From positions 390,068-454,067 of the forward strand of contig NZ_BEGX01000052.1 in assembly GCF_002583555.1 (NCBI RefSeq): a DNA stretch of 64,000 nt, in the 5' to 3' direction. This DNA is from Pseudonocardia sp. N23 (GTDB taxonomy: Bacteria; Actinomycetota; Actinomycetes; Mycobacteriales; Pseudonocardiaceae). Under the pieces are notes generated by a model that did not search any database, had not been told where the DNA came from, and saw only the letters and a program-made list of their open reading frames with translations. A program made the position numbers and the translations under genes. Below are positions 38,082-47,628 of this stretch, piece after piece; within the stretch, counting starts at the first letter, position 1, and each line of letters opens with the position of its first letter.

Positions 38082-39536
38082 TCAGGTCGTCTCGTTCGCC
38101 GCGACGAGGGTCCGCAGCGCCGCCGGGACGTGCGTCTGGATCGCCGAGGCCGGGGCCGGGACACCCTGCGCGGCAAGGGACGCCGCCAACCCGTGGACGT
38201 GCGTCGCTGCCGCTCCCGCCCACACGGGGTCGCGGCCCGCGGCGAGCAGGGCACCGACGACGCCGGACAGCACGTCGCCGGACCCGGCCGTCGCCGCCCA
38301 CGACTCCGCCGACGGATGCACGAAGACCGTGCCCGCCGGGTCGGCCACGACAGTCGCGTTCCCCTTGAGCAGCACCGTCACCCCGAGCTCGGCGGCGGCG
38401 CGGCGGGCGGCGGCGATCCGGTCGTCGCCCACCTCGCCCGCGACCCGGGCGAACTCCCGGTCGTGCGGGGTCACGATCAGCGGGCGTCCACGGACCGCCT
38501 CGCGCAGGTCGGCGTGCAACCCGAGCAACGTGATGGCATCGGCGTCGACGCACAGCGGCACGTCCTGGGCGATCACGGCGGCGAGCGCGTCGTGGCCGGC
38601 GTCGTCGGTGCCCAGGCCCGGGCCGACCGTCCACGCCTGGACCCGGCCCGCGTCGCCGAGCACGGCGGTCGCGACCACCTCGGGCCACCGCGCCCGGACC
38701 TCGTCGGCGGCCGATCCCGCGTAGCGGACCATCCCGCTCGTCGCCAGCACCGCGGCGCCGGTGGCCAGCACCGCGGCACCCGGATACGTCGACGATCCGG
38801 CCGCGATCCCGGTGACGCCCTGGGTGTACTTGTCGTCGGCCGGACCGGGCAACGGCCAGCCGGCGGCGACGTCGGCGTCGTCGAGGACGCGCGCGTGCGG
38901 CTCGGGCAACAGCGGTCCGAGCCCGATGTCGACGAGGCTCACCGACCCGCAGCGCGCCGCGGCCAGCACGTGCACCGGCTTGAGGGCCCCGAACGTCACC
39001 GTCTCGACGGCCGTCACGGCCGGACCCACGACGGCACCCGTGTCGGTGTCGACGCCGCTGGGCAGGTCGACGGCCACGACCGGGACCCCGGCCTCGGCGG
39101 CCGCGTCGACCAGCGCGGGCGCGGGATCACGCAGCGCGCCCCGCCCAGAGATACCGACGATCCCGTCGACGACGAGGTCCGCCCGGACGATCGACGCGAT
39201 CGCGCCGTCCACGGTCACGACCCTGCCACCCGCCGCCCGCAACGCCGCCAGCCCGGCAGGATGCGCCCGGTCGGGCACGAGGAGCACCGCGGTGACCGCC
39301 ACGCCCCGGCGGCGCAGCTCCGCGCCTGCCCACAGTGCGTCGCCACCGTTGTCCCCGGCGCCCACGAGCAGCACCACCCGCGCACCGGACACACGCCCCA
39401 CCCGGTCGTCCAGGTTGCGCCTCAGATGTACGGCCAGCCCGAACGCCGCCCGGCGCATCAAGGTGCCCTCGGGAAGCCGGTCGATCAGGACCCGCTCGGT
39501 GTCGCGGACCTGCTGCGCGGTGAAGACGCCTCTCAC
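38082..39536 (-). CDS. nnr: Bifunctional NAD(P)H-hydrate epimerase/dehydratase
   Basis: 484 residues repairing hydrated NAD(P)H. The N-terminal YjeF_N epimerase domain (~1-215) has VRDTERVLIDRLPEGTLMRR, VVLLVGAGDNGGDALWAGAE and DLPSGVDTDTGAVVG. The C-terminal ribokinase-like dehydratase (~230-484) has GPGLGTDDAGHDAL, CVDADAITLLGL, VTPHDREFARV, VLLKGNATVVADP and GSGDVLSGVVGALLA. Both activities seem intact. Synteny with M. tuberculosis places gadB and glmS nearby; neither is present here. Confidence 0.95.
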   Translation of the reverse strand: MRGVFTAQQVRDTERVLIDRLPEGTLMRRAAFGLAVHLRRNLDDRVGRVSGARVVLLVGAGDNGGDALWAGAELRRRGVAVTAVLLVPDRAHPAGLAALRAAGGRVVTVDGAIASIVRADLVVDGIVGISGRGALRDPAPALVDAAAEAGVPVVAVDLPSGVDTDTGAVVGPAVTAVETVTFGALKPVHVLAAARCGSVSLVDIGLGPLLPEPHARVLDDADVAAGWPLPGPADDKYTQGVTGIAAGSSTYPGAAVLATGAAVLATSGMVRYAGSAADEVRARWPEVVATAVLGDAGRVQAWTVGPGLGTDDAGHDALAAVIAQDVPLCVDADAITLLGLHADLREAVRGRPLIVTPHDREFARVAGEVGDDRIAAARRAAAELGVTVLLKGNATVVADPAGTVFVHPSAESWAATAGSGDVLSGVVGALLAAGRDPVWAGAAATHVHGLAASLAAQGVPAPASAIQTHVPAALRTLVAANETT

Positions 39537-39564
39537 ACCACCGGAAACTAGTGCGTCGTGGGCG

Positions 39565-40308
39565 TCAGGTCTGCGGAATCCAGCTGAACTTGACCAGGCC
39601 CTGGTCCACCGCGGTGACCGTCACGTCGAACGCGACCTGCTCACCGGGCGCGACGACCGTGCACGTCGTCCGCGACCCCACCTGCGGCTGCAGGTCGTCG
39701 GTGCAGGTCGTGGACTGGATCGTCACGCCGGCCTGCTGGCCGATCTGCTCGGTCAGCGTCTTCTGCAGCAGGTCCTTCGACACCGGGCGGGCGACCAGCT
39801 CGACGTCGTAGCTGACGTTCGCGTCCTGCACCGAGGTCACGGTGACCTTCGCACCGACCGGCTGGCCGCCCGTGGTGAACGAGCACTCGATCGACTGCCC
39901 GTTCTGCGGCGCCAGCTCCGACGGGCAGGTCAGGTCGGAGGTCTGGACGTTCTGCTTCGCCAGGTCGGACGTCACCGACTTCGCGAGGACCGCGGGCACC
40001 AGCGCGCGTGCCTTGGGCTTCGCGGTGTAGTTGACGGTCGATCCGTCCACCGTGTCCACCGTGACGACGACGTCGACGGGCTGCCCGTCGGCCGTCGTGT
40101 ACTGACAGGTGACGGACGCGCCCTTCTCGCCCTTGAGGTCCTCGGGGCAGGTCATGCTCTTCGCATCGACCTGCTGCTCCGAGAGCTTGGCCGTGACCGA
40201 CTGCGCGAGGTCGTTCTTCGCGACCGTCACCCCGCACGCACTCAGGCCGAGGACCACGGCCGCCGCCGTGCCCGTCGCGGCGAGAATGCGGACCAGCCTG
40301 GACGTCAT
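39565..40308 (-). CDS. Lipoprotein with three DUF4333 repeats
   Basis: 247 residues. A lipoprotein signal (RILAATGTAAAVVLGLSACG, Cys ~25) is followed by three repeats of the DUF4333 type, each starting near L..SVT..L.EQ...A....CP.DL and containing two Cys (MTCPEDLKGEKGASVTCQY; LTCPSELAPQNGQSIECSF; TTCTDDLQPQVGSRTTCTV), likely one disulfide per repeat. ATG 40308 with GAGGAG upstream. Located outside the membrane; function unknown. Confidence 0.88.
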   Translation of the reverse strand: MTSRLVRILAATGTAAAVVLGLSACGVTVAKNDLAQSVTAKLSEQQVDAKSMTCPEDLKGEKGASVTCQYTTADGQPVDVVVTVDTVDGSTVNYTAKPKARALVPAVLAKSVTSDLAKQNVQTSDLTCPSELAPQNGQSIECSFTTGGQPVGAKVTVTSVQDANVSYDVELVARPVSKDLLQKTLTEQIGQQAGVTIQSTTCTDDLQPQVGSRTTCTVVAPGEQVAFDVTVTAVDQGLVKFSWIPQT

Positions 40309-40682
40309 CGTGATCTCCTCGTCATCGCGGACCCCTCGGCCCGTCCCGGCGAGAACGGTAGAGATGATCAGCGCCGAGGTCAGGGGTACTGGCACCACCC
40401 TGACCGGGGGTGACCATCACGGTTCGGCGACGACCCCCGCCCGCGCCGACCCGCCGCCGAGTTCGACGAACGGGGCGGATCGGGTCGGGACAGTACTCGC
40501 CTTCCGCTCGGGGCCGGCCGGGCTGAGCAGGGCAGGCCCCCGGCGAGCTCGATGTGAGGTGCCTCCCGACGCCGGTGACAACGGTCCGAGGTCGAACCCG
40601 GTCGCTGCGGTGGCTCGGGGGTGACCCGGACGGGGCCCGCCCGGAGTGGGCGGGCGGTGATCGTCGGCGGTACCGTGCTGCG
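40309..40682. other. 374-base divergent intergenic region
   Basis: Separates the DUF4333 lipoprotein gene from the hydrolase-like gene. No gene supported. One clear stem-loop, GCCCGCCC/GGGCGGGC at 40635-40655, lies 28 bases before the hydrolase start. The promoters of both genes should be here but I could not place them. Confidence 0.45.
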
Positions 40683-41513
40683 GTGACCCGGACCAGCACG
40701 TTCACCCGGCCCGAGCCGACGCGCGGCGCGAAGGATGCCGTCGCGCAGCTGTCGCGGCCGGGACCCAACACGGTGCTGCGGGGCGACCTCGGCCTCGTCG
40801 GCGTCCCGGGCGTCGTGTTCGCCCCCGCCGAGGGGCTGGGCCTGCCCGCGATCGCGTTCGGGCACGACTGGCTGCAGCCCGCCACCCGCTACACCGAGCT
40901 GCTGCGCCACCTCGCGTCGTGGGGATTCGTCGTGGCGGCGCCGTCGTCGCACCGCGGCGCGCTCGCCAGCCACGCCCGCTTCTCCGCCGACCTGCGCACC
41001 GCGCTCGACACCTGCGCCGGGGTCCGTCTCGGTGACGGGCACATCAGCGTCGACAGCCGCCGGATGGCGTTCGCCGGGCACGGCATCGGCGGTGGGGCCG
41101 CGCTGCTCGCCGCGGCCACCCACCCCAGGGCTGCGGCCGTCGTCACGCTCGCTCCCTCGCAGACCAAGCCGTCGGCCGTCGAGGCGGCGCGCGCCATCTC
41201 GGTGCCGACGCTGCACGTCGTCGCCGGTCAGGACACCGTCGCCCCACCCGGCGGGCACGCCGAGCCCATCATGCAGGCCGCCGGCGGTCCCGTGACGATG
41301 CGGACGCTGCCCAAGGCCGGGCACACCGCCTTCCTCGAGGGCATGCACTGGAGTGACCTGCTGCTGGCCACCAACAAGGACGGCAGGTCGCGGCGCCTGG
41401 CCACCGCGCTCATGACCGCGTTCCTGCTCCATCACCTGTGCGACGAGGACCGCGTGGACGTCCTGGTCGACGGGAAGGTCCCCGGCACCGAGCTGCTGGT
41501 CCACACCCCCTGA
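40683..41513 (+). CDS. Alpha/beta-hydrolase-fold protein lacking the nucleophile Ser
   Basis: 276 residues related to dienelactone-hydrolase/polyester-hydrolase-like families. VVFAPAEGLGLPAIAFGHDWLQ and YTELLRHLASWGFVVAAPSS match the oxyanion and early core strands. At the nucleophile elbow the sequence reads MAFAGHGIGGGAALLAAAT, so the usual GHSxGG has Gly in place of Ser. The late Asp (VVAGQDTVAPPGG) and His (PKAGHTAFLEG) remain. GTG 40683. Probably catalytically dead or altered; may act as a binding protein. Confidence 0.75.
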   Translation: MTRTSTFTRPEPTRGAKDAVAQLSRPGPNTVLRGDLGLVGVPGVVFAPAEGLGLPAIAFGHDWLQPATRYTELLRHLASWGFVVAAPSSHRGALASHARFSADLRTALDTCAGVRLGDGHISVDSRRMAFAGHGIGGGAALLAAATHPRAAAVVTLAPSQTKPSAVEAARAISVPTLHVVAGQDTVAPPGGHAEPIMQAAGGPVTMRTLPKAGHTAFLEGMHWSDLLLATNKDGRSRRLATALMTAFLLHHLCDEDRVDVLVDGKVPGTELLVHTP

Positions 41514-41527
41514 CCCGACCGGCCCGG

Positions 41528-42022
41528 TCAGCGGGCGGGCGGATCGGGCAACGTCGCGATCCGCATCCCGGTCCCGGGCAGCACGCGACGTCCCTCGGTC
41601 CCGCCCAGCAGTGGTCCGGCCAGCAGGGGCCCGACCGGCAGGGCTCCGGCCGCGGGATCGGGGACCGTCCGGGCAGGTTCGACACCCTCGCGGAGGGCGT
41701 GCTGTCCGACGAGGGCCGCACTCTGCTGCAGGGCGCTCTCCTGCACGGCACGGGCCGCGCTGTCCTCTGCGGCCCGGGCGGTGCGCGTCGCGAGATCGGC
41801 GGCGTCGTCGGCGTGCCGGTCGAGGTCACGACGCACCAGGTCCGCGCGGTCGACCCAGCCGGCTCCACCCGGGTCCTGCCAGTCGGCGGCGACGTCGGCG
41901 ACGAGCGCCCGCACCGACGTGAGCGCCTCCCGCAGCTCGCCGGCGTAGCTCCCGAGGAGCCTGGCGGCCTCGTCGAGCTGCTCGGTGGTCGCACCGGGAT
42001 CCGCCGACTCCGGCGCCGTCAC
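41528..42022 (-). CDS. Small helical protein, possibly type VII secretion-related
   Basis: 164 residues. The first ~100 are predicted long helices (TEQLDEAARLLGSYAGELRE and DLVRRDLDRHADDAADLATR) with a W near a turn (DWQDPGGAGWVD), reminiscent of WXG/EspC-like proteins but without a strict WxG. The C-terminal 60 residues are Pro/Gly-rich (GALPVGPLLAGPLLGGTEG). Starts at GTG 42022, overlapping the preceding gene by GTGA. It occupies the place of Rv3439c downstream of glmM. Function unknown. Confidence 0.6.
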   Translation of the reverse strand: MTAPESADPGATTEQLDEAARLLGSYAGELREALTSVRALVADVAADWQDPGGAGWVDRADLVRRDLDRHADDAADLATRTARAAEDSAARAVQESALQQSAALVGQHALREGVEPARTVPDPAAGALPVGPLLAGPLLGGTEGRRVLPGTGMRIATLPDPPAR

Positions 42023-42345
42023 GACACGCCGTCCCGCACCCCTCGACCTGCGAGGGCGTCGGTGATCGGCGACCTGCCCCCGCCTCCCGAGGCGAACTGG
42101 AGCACGACGTCGCGCTGCGCCCGGTCGACCTCCTCCGCAGCGTGCGCGGCGGCCCGCAGCTCGGCCGCGAGCGCGCCGAGACGCCCGGCGACCCGGCGGA
42201 CGCCGCCGACGATCCGCTCGAGCTCCGCGCGCCCGCTCGTTCGTCCCGGCACGTCCGGCCGACGCCCGACCAGGGTGTCGGCGAGCACCTCGGCGCGGCG
42301 CGCGAGCGCCCGCAGCCGGTCGGGATCGAGGTGGACCTCAGCCAT
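42019..42345 (-). CDS. Small helical protein, EspC/WXG-like
   Basis: 108 residues, helical throughout: VHLDPDRLRALARRAEVLAD, RIVGGVRRVAGRLGALAAEL, RAAAHAAEEVDRAQRDVVLQF. The opening LDPDRLRALARR resembles EspC/DUF2580-type ESX substrates (LxPxxLxxxAxx). ATG 42345. Coupled to the next gene by GTGA. It lies in the Rv3440c position. A link to the nearby ESX-4 system is an inference. Confidence 0.6.
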   Translation of the reverse strand: MAEVHLDPDRLRALARRAEVLADTLVGRRPDVPGRTSGRAELERIVGGVRRVAGRLGALAAELRAAAHAAEEVDRAQRDVVLQFASGGGGRSPITDALAGRGVRDGVS

Positions 42346-42414
42346 GCCGCGGATCGTCGCCCGCCGAGGACCGTCGCGGGCCGGAACGGCGGAAACCGGA
42401 TGCGCCCGGAAACG

Positions 42415-42443
42415 CGCGTCCCGGGGACCGGCCCCGGGACGCG
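42415..42443 (-). terminator. glmM terminator hairpin
   Basis: A 12-base perfect stem, CGCGTCCCGGGG (42415-42426) with CCCCGGGACGCG (42432-42443), ACCGG loop, beginning 4 bases past the glmM stop. Confidence 0.8.
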
Positions 42444-42446
42444 GCC

Positions 42447-43784
42447 TCAGGACGCGGCTGCGACGACCTCGGCCAGGCTCGTCGCGGTCCGCTGCGCGGT
42501 CTCCGACGTCGGCGCCTCGACCATCACGCGCACGAGCTGCTCGGTACCCGAGGGGCGCAGCAGCACCCGCCCGGTGTCACCGAGTGCCGCCTCGGCCTCC
42601 GAGACGGCCACGCGCACGGCCTCGGACGCGGCGACGGTGGCCTTGTCGCCGACCGGGACGTTGATCAGCACCTGCGGCAGCGACGTCATGACGCCGGCCA
42701 GGTCGGCCAGCGACGACCCCGTCCGGACCATGCGCGCCATCAACCGCATCGCGGTGAGCAGCCCGTCACCGGTGGTGGCGTGCCGGGGCAGCACGACGTG
42801 ACCCGACTGCTCGCCGCCCAGGCTGTAGCCGCCCTTGCGCAGGTCCTCCAGGACGTAGCGGTCTCCGACGCCAGTGGTGCGCAGCGTGATGCCCTGCTCG
42901 CGCATGGCCAGGTGCAGCCCGAGGTTGCTCATGACGGTCGCGACGAGGGTGTCGTCGACCAGCTCGCCCGCGTCGCGCATCGCGACGGCGAGGACGGCCA
43001 TGATGTGGTCCCCGTCGACGTCGGCGCCGCGCGCGTCGACGGCCAGGCAGCGGTCGGCGTCGCCGTCGTGGGCGATGCCCAGGTCGGCGCCGTGCGCGAC
43101 GACGGCCTCCCGCAGCGGGCCGAGGTGGGTCGAGCCCACACCGTCGTTGATGTTGAGGCCGTCGGGGGCGGCGTTGAGCGCGATGACGTCGGCGCCCGCC
43201 TTGGCGTACGCCTCCGGTGCCGCCTCGGACGCGGCGCCGTGGGCACAGTCGACGACGACGCGCAGCCCGGCCAGCGAGACCGGGGTGGCGGCGACGAGGT
43301 GCGCGCCGTAGCGGGCGATCGCGTCCGGCAGGCTGCGGACGCGGCCGACCGCGGCACCGGTCGGTCGGATCGCCGGCTGGGTGAGCCCCGCCTCGATCTC
43401 CAGCTCGACCTCGTCGGGCAGCTTCTGCCCGCCCGCGGCGAACAGCTTGATGCCGTTGTCGGGCATCGGGTTGTGCGACGCGGAGATCATGACGCCGAGA
43501 TCGGCGCCCTGCTCCGCGACCAGGTACGCGACCGCCGGCGTGGGCAGAACACCGACGAGCACGGCGTCGGCGCCCGCGGACGTGAGTCCCGCGACGACCG
43601 CGGCCTCGAGCATCTCACCGCTGGCCCGGGGATCCCGGCCCACGACGGCGACCGGCCGGTGCGACCGGTCGTGGGCGGCGAGGACACGGGCGGCCGAGGC
43701 CGAAACAGCCACGGCGAGCTCCGGAGTGAGGAGCTCGCCGTTGGCCAGGCCCCGGACGCCGTCGGTTCCGAAGAGACGACGCAT
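42447..43784 (-). CDS. glmM: Phosphoglucosamine mutase
   Basis: 445 residues; interconverts glucosamine-6-P and -1-P for UDP-GlcNAc and peptidoglycan. [14 protein letters not shown] start, the phosphoserine loop [19 protein letters not shown] (Ser ~103), metal-binding [13 protein letters not shown] (~243), sugar-binding [10 protein letters not shown] and phosphate-binding [14 protein letters not shown] 43784. Downstream of rplM-rpsI with an 11-base gap, the standard actinobacterial order. Confidence 0.97.
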   Translation of the reverse strand: MRRLFGTDGVRGLANGELLTPELAVAVSASAARVLAAHDRSHRPVAVVGRDPRASGEMLEAAVVAGLTSAGADAVLVGVLPTPAVAYLVAEQGADLGVMISASHNPMPDNGIKLFAAGGQKLPDEVELEIEAGLTQPAIRPTGAAVGRVRSLPDAIARYGAHLVAATPVSLAGLRVVVDCAHGAASEAAPEAYAKAGADVIALNAAPDGLNINDGVGSTHLGPLREAVVAHGADLGIAHDGDADRCLAVDARGADVDGDHIMAVLAVAMRDAGELVDDTLVATVMSNLGLHLAMREQGITLRTTGVGDRYVLEDLRKGGYSLGGEQSGHVVLPRHATTGDGLLTAMRLMARMVRTGSSLADLAGVMTSLPQVLINVPVGDKATVAASEAVRVAVSEAEAALGDTGRVLLRPSGTEQLVRVMVEAPTSETAQRTATSLAEVVAAAS

Positions 43785-43795
43785 CCGGGTTCGTA

Positions 43796-44416
<621 letters not shown>

Positions 44417-44451
44417 GTGCTGTCCCTCTTCGTTGCTCGGGTCGGCGGAGG

Positions 44452-44895
44452 TCACTGCGCGACCTGGGTGATCTCGAAGGCCTGCGGCTTCTGCGCGCTG
44501 TGCGGGTGCGACGGCCCGGCGTAGACCTTCAGCTTCTTGGCCATCGCACGGCCCAGGCGGTTCTTGGGAAGCATGCCCTTGATGGCCTTCTCGACCAGCC
44601 GGTCCGGGTGCTTCTCGATCATCTCGCCGACCGAGCGCTGCTTGAGGCCGCCCGGGAAGCCGGAGTGGCGGTACACGAACTTGTCGGCACGCTTGTTGCC
44701 GGAGACGGCGATCTTCTCCGCGTTGATGATGATGACGAAGTCGCCCGTGTCCATGTGCGGCGCGTACGTCGGCTTGTGCTTGCCCCGCAGCAACGTCGCA
44801 GCGTGCGTGGCGAGCCGACCGAGGACGACGTCGTTGGCGTCGATCACGTGCCAGGCGCGCGTGATCTCGCCGGGCTTCGGGCTGTACGTGGACAC
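44452..44895 (-). CDS. rplM: 50S ribosomal protein L13
   Basis: 147 residues, full length. [77 protein letters not shown] 44895. First gene of rplM-rpsI-glmM. The 213-base upstream region has a GCGGCGG/CCGCCGC hairpin (44999-45017) that could belong to a leader. Confidence 0.97.
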   Translation of the reverse strand: MSTYSPKPGEITRAWHVIDANDVVLGRLATHAATLLRGKHKPTYAPHMDTGDFVIIINAEKIAVSGNKRADKFVYRHSGFPGGLKQRSVGEMIEKHPDRLVEKAIKGMLPKNRLGRAMAKKLKVYAGPSHPHSAQKPQAFEITQVAQ

Positions 44896-45108
44896 GGATG
44901 TACCTCGTCGTTCTCGGCTCGGGATGCCTGTCGTCGCTGGGTGCGGCTGACCTGAGGGCTACCCCGGGGGGCGAGCGCACCGCTCCTGATCCGGAACGGC
45001 GGCGGCTCGCCCGCCGCACATCGAAGGTCGAGGGTACCCGCCGCCTTCGAGGCGGGTCAAAACGCCCCCCTCCCCGCTGTGCGACGGGTCCCCCGGAGAT
45101 GTCACGAC

Positions 45109-45396
45109 TCATTGCCAGCGGCGGGCGTTCGCCTGCTCGACCTGCTGATAGTTGTCGTTGGCGGCGCCGAGCGCCACCCCGATCCGGCTCAGGACCGCGG
45201 CCAGGTCGGCCGCCGCGGTGTCCCACTGCCGCTGCCGCGCCCGGTAGTCGGTCGCGGCCTGCCCGTCCCACGTCGCGGCGAGCGGCGCGAGGAACCTCTT
45301 GAGCTCGTCGAGCGTCGCGGTGATGCGCTGTGCGGTGCTCGCCACGTTCTGCTGGGCGGCGCCCAGCTCACCGAAGGCGACCTTGATCTCCGACAT
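45109..45396 (-). CDS. esxT: WXG100 protein EsxT (ESX-4)
   Basis: 95 residues, two helices joined by the WxG turn ([20 protein letters not shown]). The C-terminal part has [15 protein letters not shown], near the YxxxD/E-like secretion signal region. ATG 45396. It follows esxU by 11 bases; the two should form a heterodimer exported by ESX-4. Order esxU-esxT matches Rv3445c-Rv3444c. Confidence 0.9.
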   Translation of the reverse strand: MSEIKVAFGELGAAQQNVASTAQRITATLDELKRFLAPLAATWDGQAATDYRARQRQWDTAAADLAAVLSRIGVALGAANDNYQQVEQANARRWQ

Positions 45397-45407
45397 CGTC
45401 GTCCCCC

Positions 45408-45719
45408 TCAGCCCAGTGCCGCCCGGATCGCGGACAGGCCTGCGGCCTGCTCGTCCTCCTGGCGCTGGTAGGCCGCGGCCGAGCCCTGCACGGCCGATCC
45501 GATCGCCTGCAGCGCCTCGCCGAGCTTGCGTGCGTCGGCGTCCCAGCGGGCCATCAGCCCGGTGAACGCCGACGCCGCCTCTCCGCGCCACGCCCCCGCG
45601 AGCGGCATCAGACCGTTGCGCAGGGCCGAGAGGTCGGCCTGCACCTGGTCGTTCACCTCCAGGACGTGCCGTCCGGCCCGCTGCATCTCCGCGGTACTGG
45701 TCCCGTACCCACCTGACAT
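45408..45719 (-). CDS. esxU: WXG100 protein EsxU (ESX-4)
   Basis: 103 residues. Helix-turn-helix with WxG turn MPLAGAWRGEAASAFTGLMA, and SAAAYQRQEDEQAAGL near the C-terminus containing a YxxxE secretion motif (YQRQE). ATG 45719. First of the esxU-esxT pair; partner of EsxT. Confidence 0.9.
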   Translation of the reverse strand: MSGGYGTSTAEMQRAGRHVLEVNDQVQADLSALRNGLMPLAGAWRGEAASAFTGLMARWDADARKLGEALQAIGSAVQGSAAAYQRQEDEQAAGLSAIRAALG

Positions 45720-45817
45720 GTGTGCACCCTTTCCTTCCGTCGGGTGCCCACCGTCGCAGGACCGCCGTCGTGCCCGTGGCGCTTCGGCGGAACCGTTCGC
45801 CACGGTGAACGGCGGCG

Positions 45818-46324
45818 TCAGGAGGGGCGGCGCGCGGGGTGCAGGTCGAGGCCGAAGTACCGGCTCGACGGCATGTCGGCGTAGTACCCGAACCCGTCGA
45901 CCGGCGTGTAGCCCTCGGTCTCGTAGAGCGCGATCGCCTCCGGCTGCCGGATGCCTGTCTCGAGCACGATCCGGGTGTACCCGGCCGCGCGGGCGCGGTC
46001 CTCGGCGGCGTGCAGCAGCAACCGGGCCAGGCCGCGCCTGCGTCGGTTCGCACGGACGTAGAGGCGCTTCATCTCCGCAGCACCCGGCTCCGCGGCGGCA
46101 CGTATCGCGACCGACCCCACCGCGACGCCGCCGCACGAGCCGACCAGTACGAAACCGCACGGCAGCCGGAACTCGTCCGGGTCGACGGGCGTCCGGTCGC
46201 GGTCGCCGTAGCGCACGACGTACTCGCCCTGCACCTCCTCGACGAGCTCCGCGACGACCGCGTCGGTGTAGTCGTGTACCCGCACCTGCAGCGGGACGGT
46301 GTCGTGACGTTCCACGACGCCCAT
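45818..46324 (-). CDS. GNAT-family N-acetyltransferase
   Basis: 168 residues. Acetyl-CoA binding loop in RLYVRANRRRRGLARLLLHA, then RIVLETGIRQPEAIALYETE and GYYADMPSSRYFGLDL, typical of small GNATs. ATG 46324. It sits inside the ESX-4 gene cluster between esxU and the Rv3446c-like gene, where mycobacteria have no such gene. Substrate unknown. Confidence 0.85.
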   Translation of the reverse strand: MGVVERHDTVPLQVRVHDYTDAVVAELVEEVQGEYVVRYGDRDRTPVDPDEFRLPCGFVLVGSCGGVAVGSVAIRAAAEPGAAEMKRLYVRANRRRRGLARLLLHAAEDRARAAGYTRIVLETGIRQPEAIALYETEGYTPVDGFGYYADMPSSRYFGLDLHPARRPS

Positions 46325-46450
46325 CCTGCGCGCCCGCCCGCCGGGAGCCCACGCCGTCGCCGACTTCGACACATGACCGGTTCCGACGGCCGCCGGCAGC
46401 CCCTGTCGGACCGGCCCGGAGCGGACGTCAGCGGCGGCGCCCCCGCACCC

Positions 46451-46516
46451 ACCGCCGAGCTCGGCACCGGACTGGTGTCGACGACTTCTGCAGCATTCCT
46501 GTGTCGAACTCGGCGC
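46451..46516. repeat. 66-bp dispersed inverted-repeat element, copy 2
   Basis: CGCCGAGCTCG near the left end pairs with CGAACTCGGCG near the right end (one G-U). Ends plus the inner GGACTGGTG match the reverse complement of 8784-8850. It lies between the GNAT gene and the T7SS-associated gene, both on the minus strand. Confidence 0.55.
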
Positions 46517-46554
46517 GGGGAGGAAAGGCACCAGGGGGAACCACGACGGGCGTC

Positions 46555-47628
46555 TCAGGCGGGGGTGACCGACGCCACTACCTCCGCACACGCCGCCAGC
46601 AACGAGGCCGAGGCCACCGGCCCGTGCCGGCAGCCGACGCTGAGCTGCGCGGTGCCGTCGAGCACGACGGTCCAGTCGACGCGCCCGTCGACGGTTGTCT
46701 GCCGGTAGGTGTGGACGTCCCGCTCACCGGCCCGACCCGGCGCGAAGCCGTCCAGCCGGCCGCCCGCGGCGACGGAGTCGTCGTAGCGGGCGCGCAGGTC
46801 CGCGGCGGCCCGTGCCGGTTCGAGCGTCGCGTCGTAGGCGAGGTCGGTGCGTTCGACCGCCATGAGCTCGACCCCGTCCGGCGCCGCGGCCGGGGTGACG
46901 AGGGTCCGTCGCCGCTCGGGCAGCCCGCCGGTGTGCGCCCAGCCGGCGGGCAACACGAACCGGTAGCCGTACTGCACGAGCGACTCGGGTCCCGTGTCGT
47001 CGGCGTGCCGCGACAGGGTGGGAACGACGCCCGCGGTGCCGACGCCCAGCACCGCCACCGCCACGACCGCGGCGGCCACGACGGATGCGCGTCGGCGCCG
47101 CGGGACCGGCAGCAGCCGGCCGGGAACGTCCACGGCGGAGTCGGCAGACGGTGCCGCGACCGCGACCGCGCCGAGAACGGCCGCGGAGTCCGGCCCGGCA
47201 GGCACGCGCACGGGCGGGAGGTCCGCGGAGTCGAGCAGCGCGGCGAGCCGCGGGTCGCGGGCGCGTCCACCGACGAGGACGACCTCCCCGACGGGATGCT
47301 CCCGCGCAAGCCCCACGACCTGCGCGCACATCTCCCCGAGTGCCACCTGCCGCGTCGCGACCACTCGCCCACCGTCCACGACGGACACCTCGACGCGCGA
47401 CGCCCCGGCGTCGACGACGAGCCGCCGCGGCGCCCCCGAGACCGCCACCCCGACCGGGGTCCCGCCGGGACCGACCACCGTCGGCGCCACGGGCCGGGCG
47501 AACAGCAGCACGACGGCCGCCTCGGCGGTGACGTACCCGGGCAGCTCGGCGACGAGCCGGGGCTTCGGGTCGGCGACGGCCACCCGCGTCGTCGCCGTCC
47601 CGGGGTGCACCGCGACGCGCAGGCTCAC
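46555..47628 (-). CDS. Type VII secretion-associated protein (Rv3446c-like)
   Basis: 357 residues. An N-terminal actin-like/ASKHA-type half (~1-165: RVAVHPGTATTRVAVADP, RRLVVDAGASRVEVSVVDGG, EVVLVGGRARDPRLAALLDS), one transmembrane helix (ASVVAAAVVAVAVLGVGTAG, ~185-205), and an external C-terminal domain (YGYRFVLPAGWAHTGGLPER and VDWTVVLDGTAQLSVGCRHG, with two Cys). This is the family annotated as type VII secretion-associated (TIGR03931-like). GTG 47628 overlaps the eccC4 stop by GTGA. Located between EccC and EsxU, as in mycobacterial ESX-4. Confidence 0.85.
   Translation of the reverse strand: MSLRVAVHPGTATTRVAVADPKPRLVAELPGYVTAEAAVVLLFARPVAPTVVGPGGTPVGVAVSGAPRRLVVDAGASRVEVSVVDGGRVVATRQVALGEMCAQVVGLAREHPVGEVVLVGGRARDPRLAALLDSADLPPVRVPAGPDSAAVLGAVAVAAPSADSAVDVPGRLLPVPRRRRASVVAAAVVAVAVLGVGTAGVVPTLSRHADDTGPESLVQYGYRFVLPAGWAHTGGLPERRRTLVTPAAAPDGVELMAVERTDLAYDATLEPARAAADLRARYDDSVAAGGRLDGFAPGRAGERDVHTYRQTTVDGRVDWTVVLDGTAQLSVGCRHGPVASASLLAACAEVVASVTPA

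Noticed and set aside
40458..40560. Third copy of the 67-bp inverted-repeat element
   Set aside because: CCGCCGAGTTCGAC is present at the left, but no complementary right end at the expected distance; the similar block downstream is in direct orientation.
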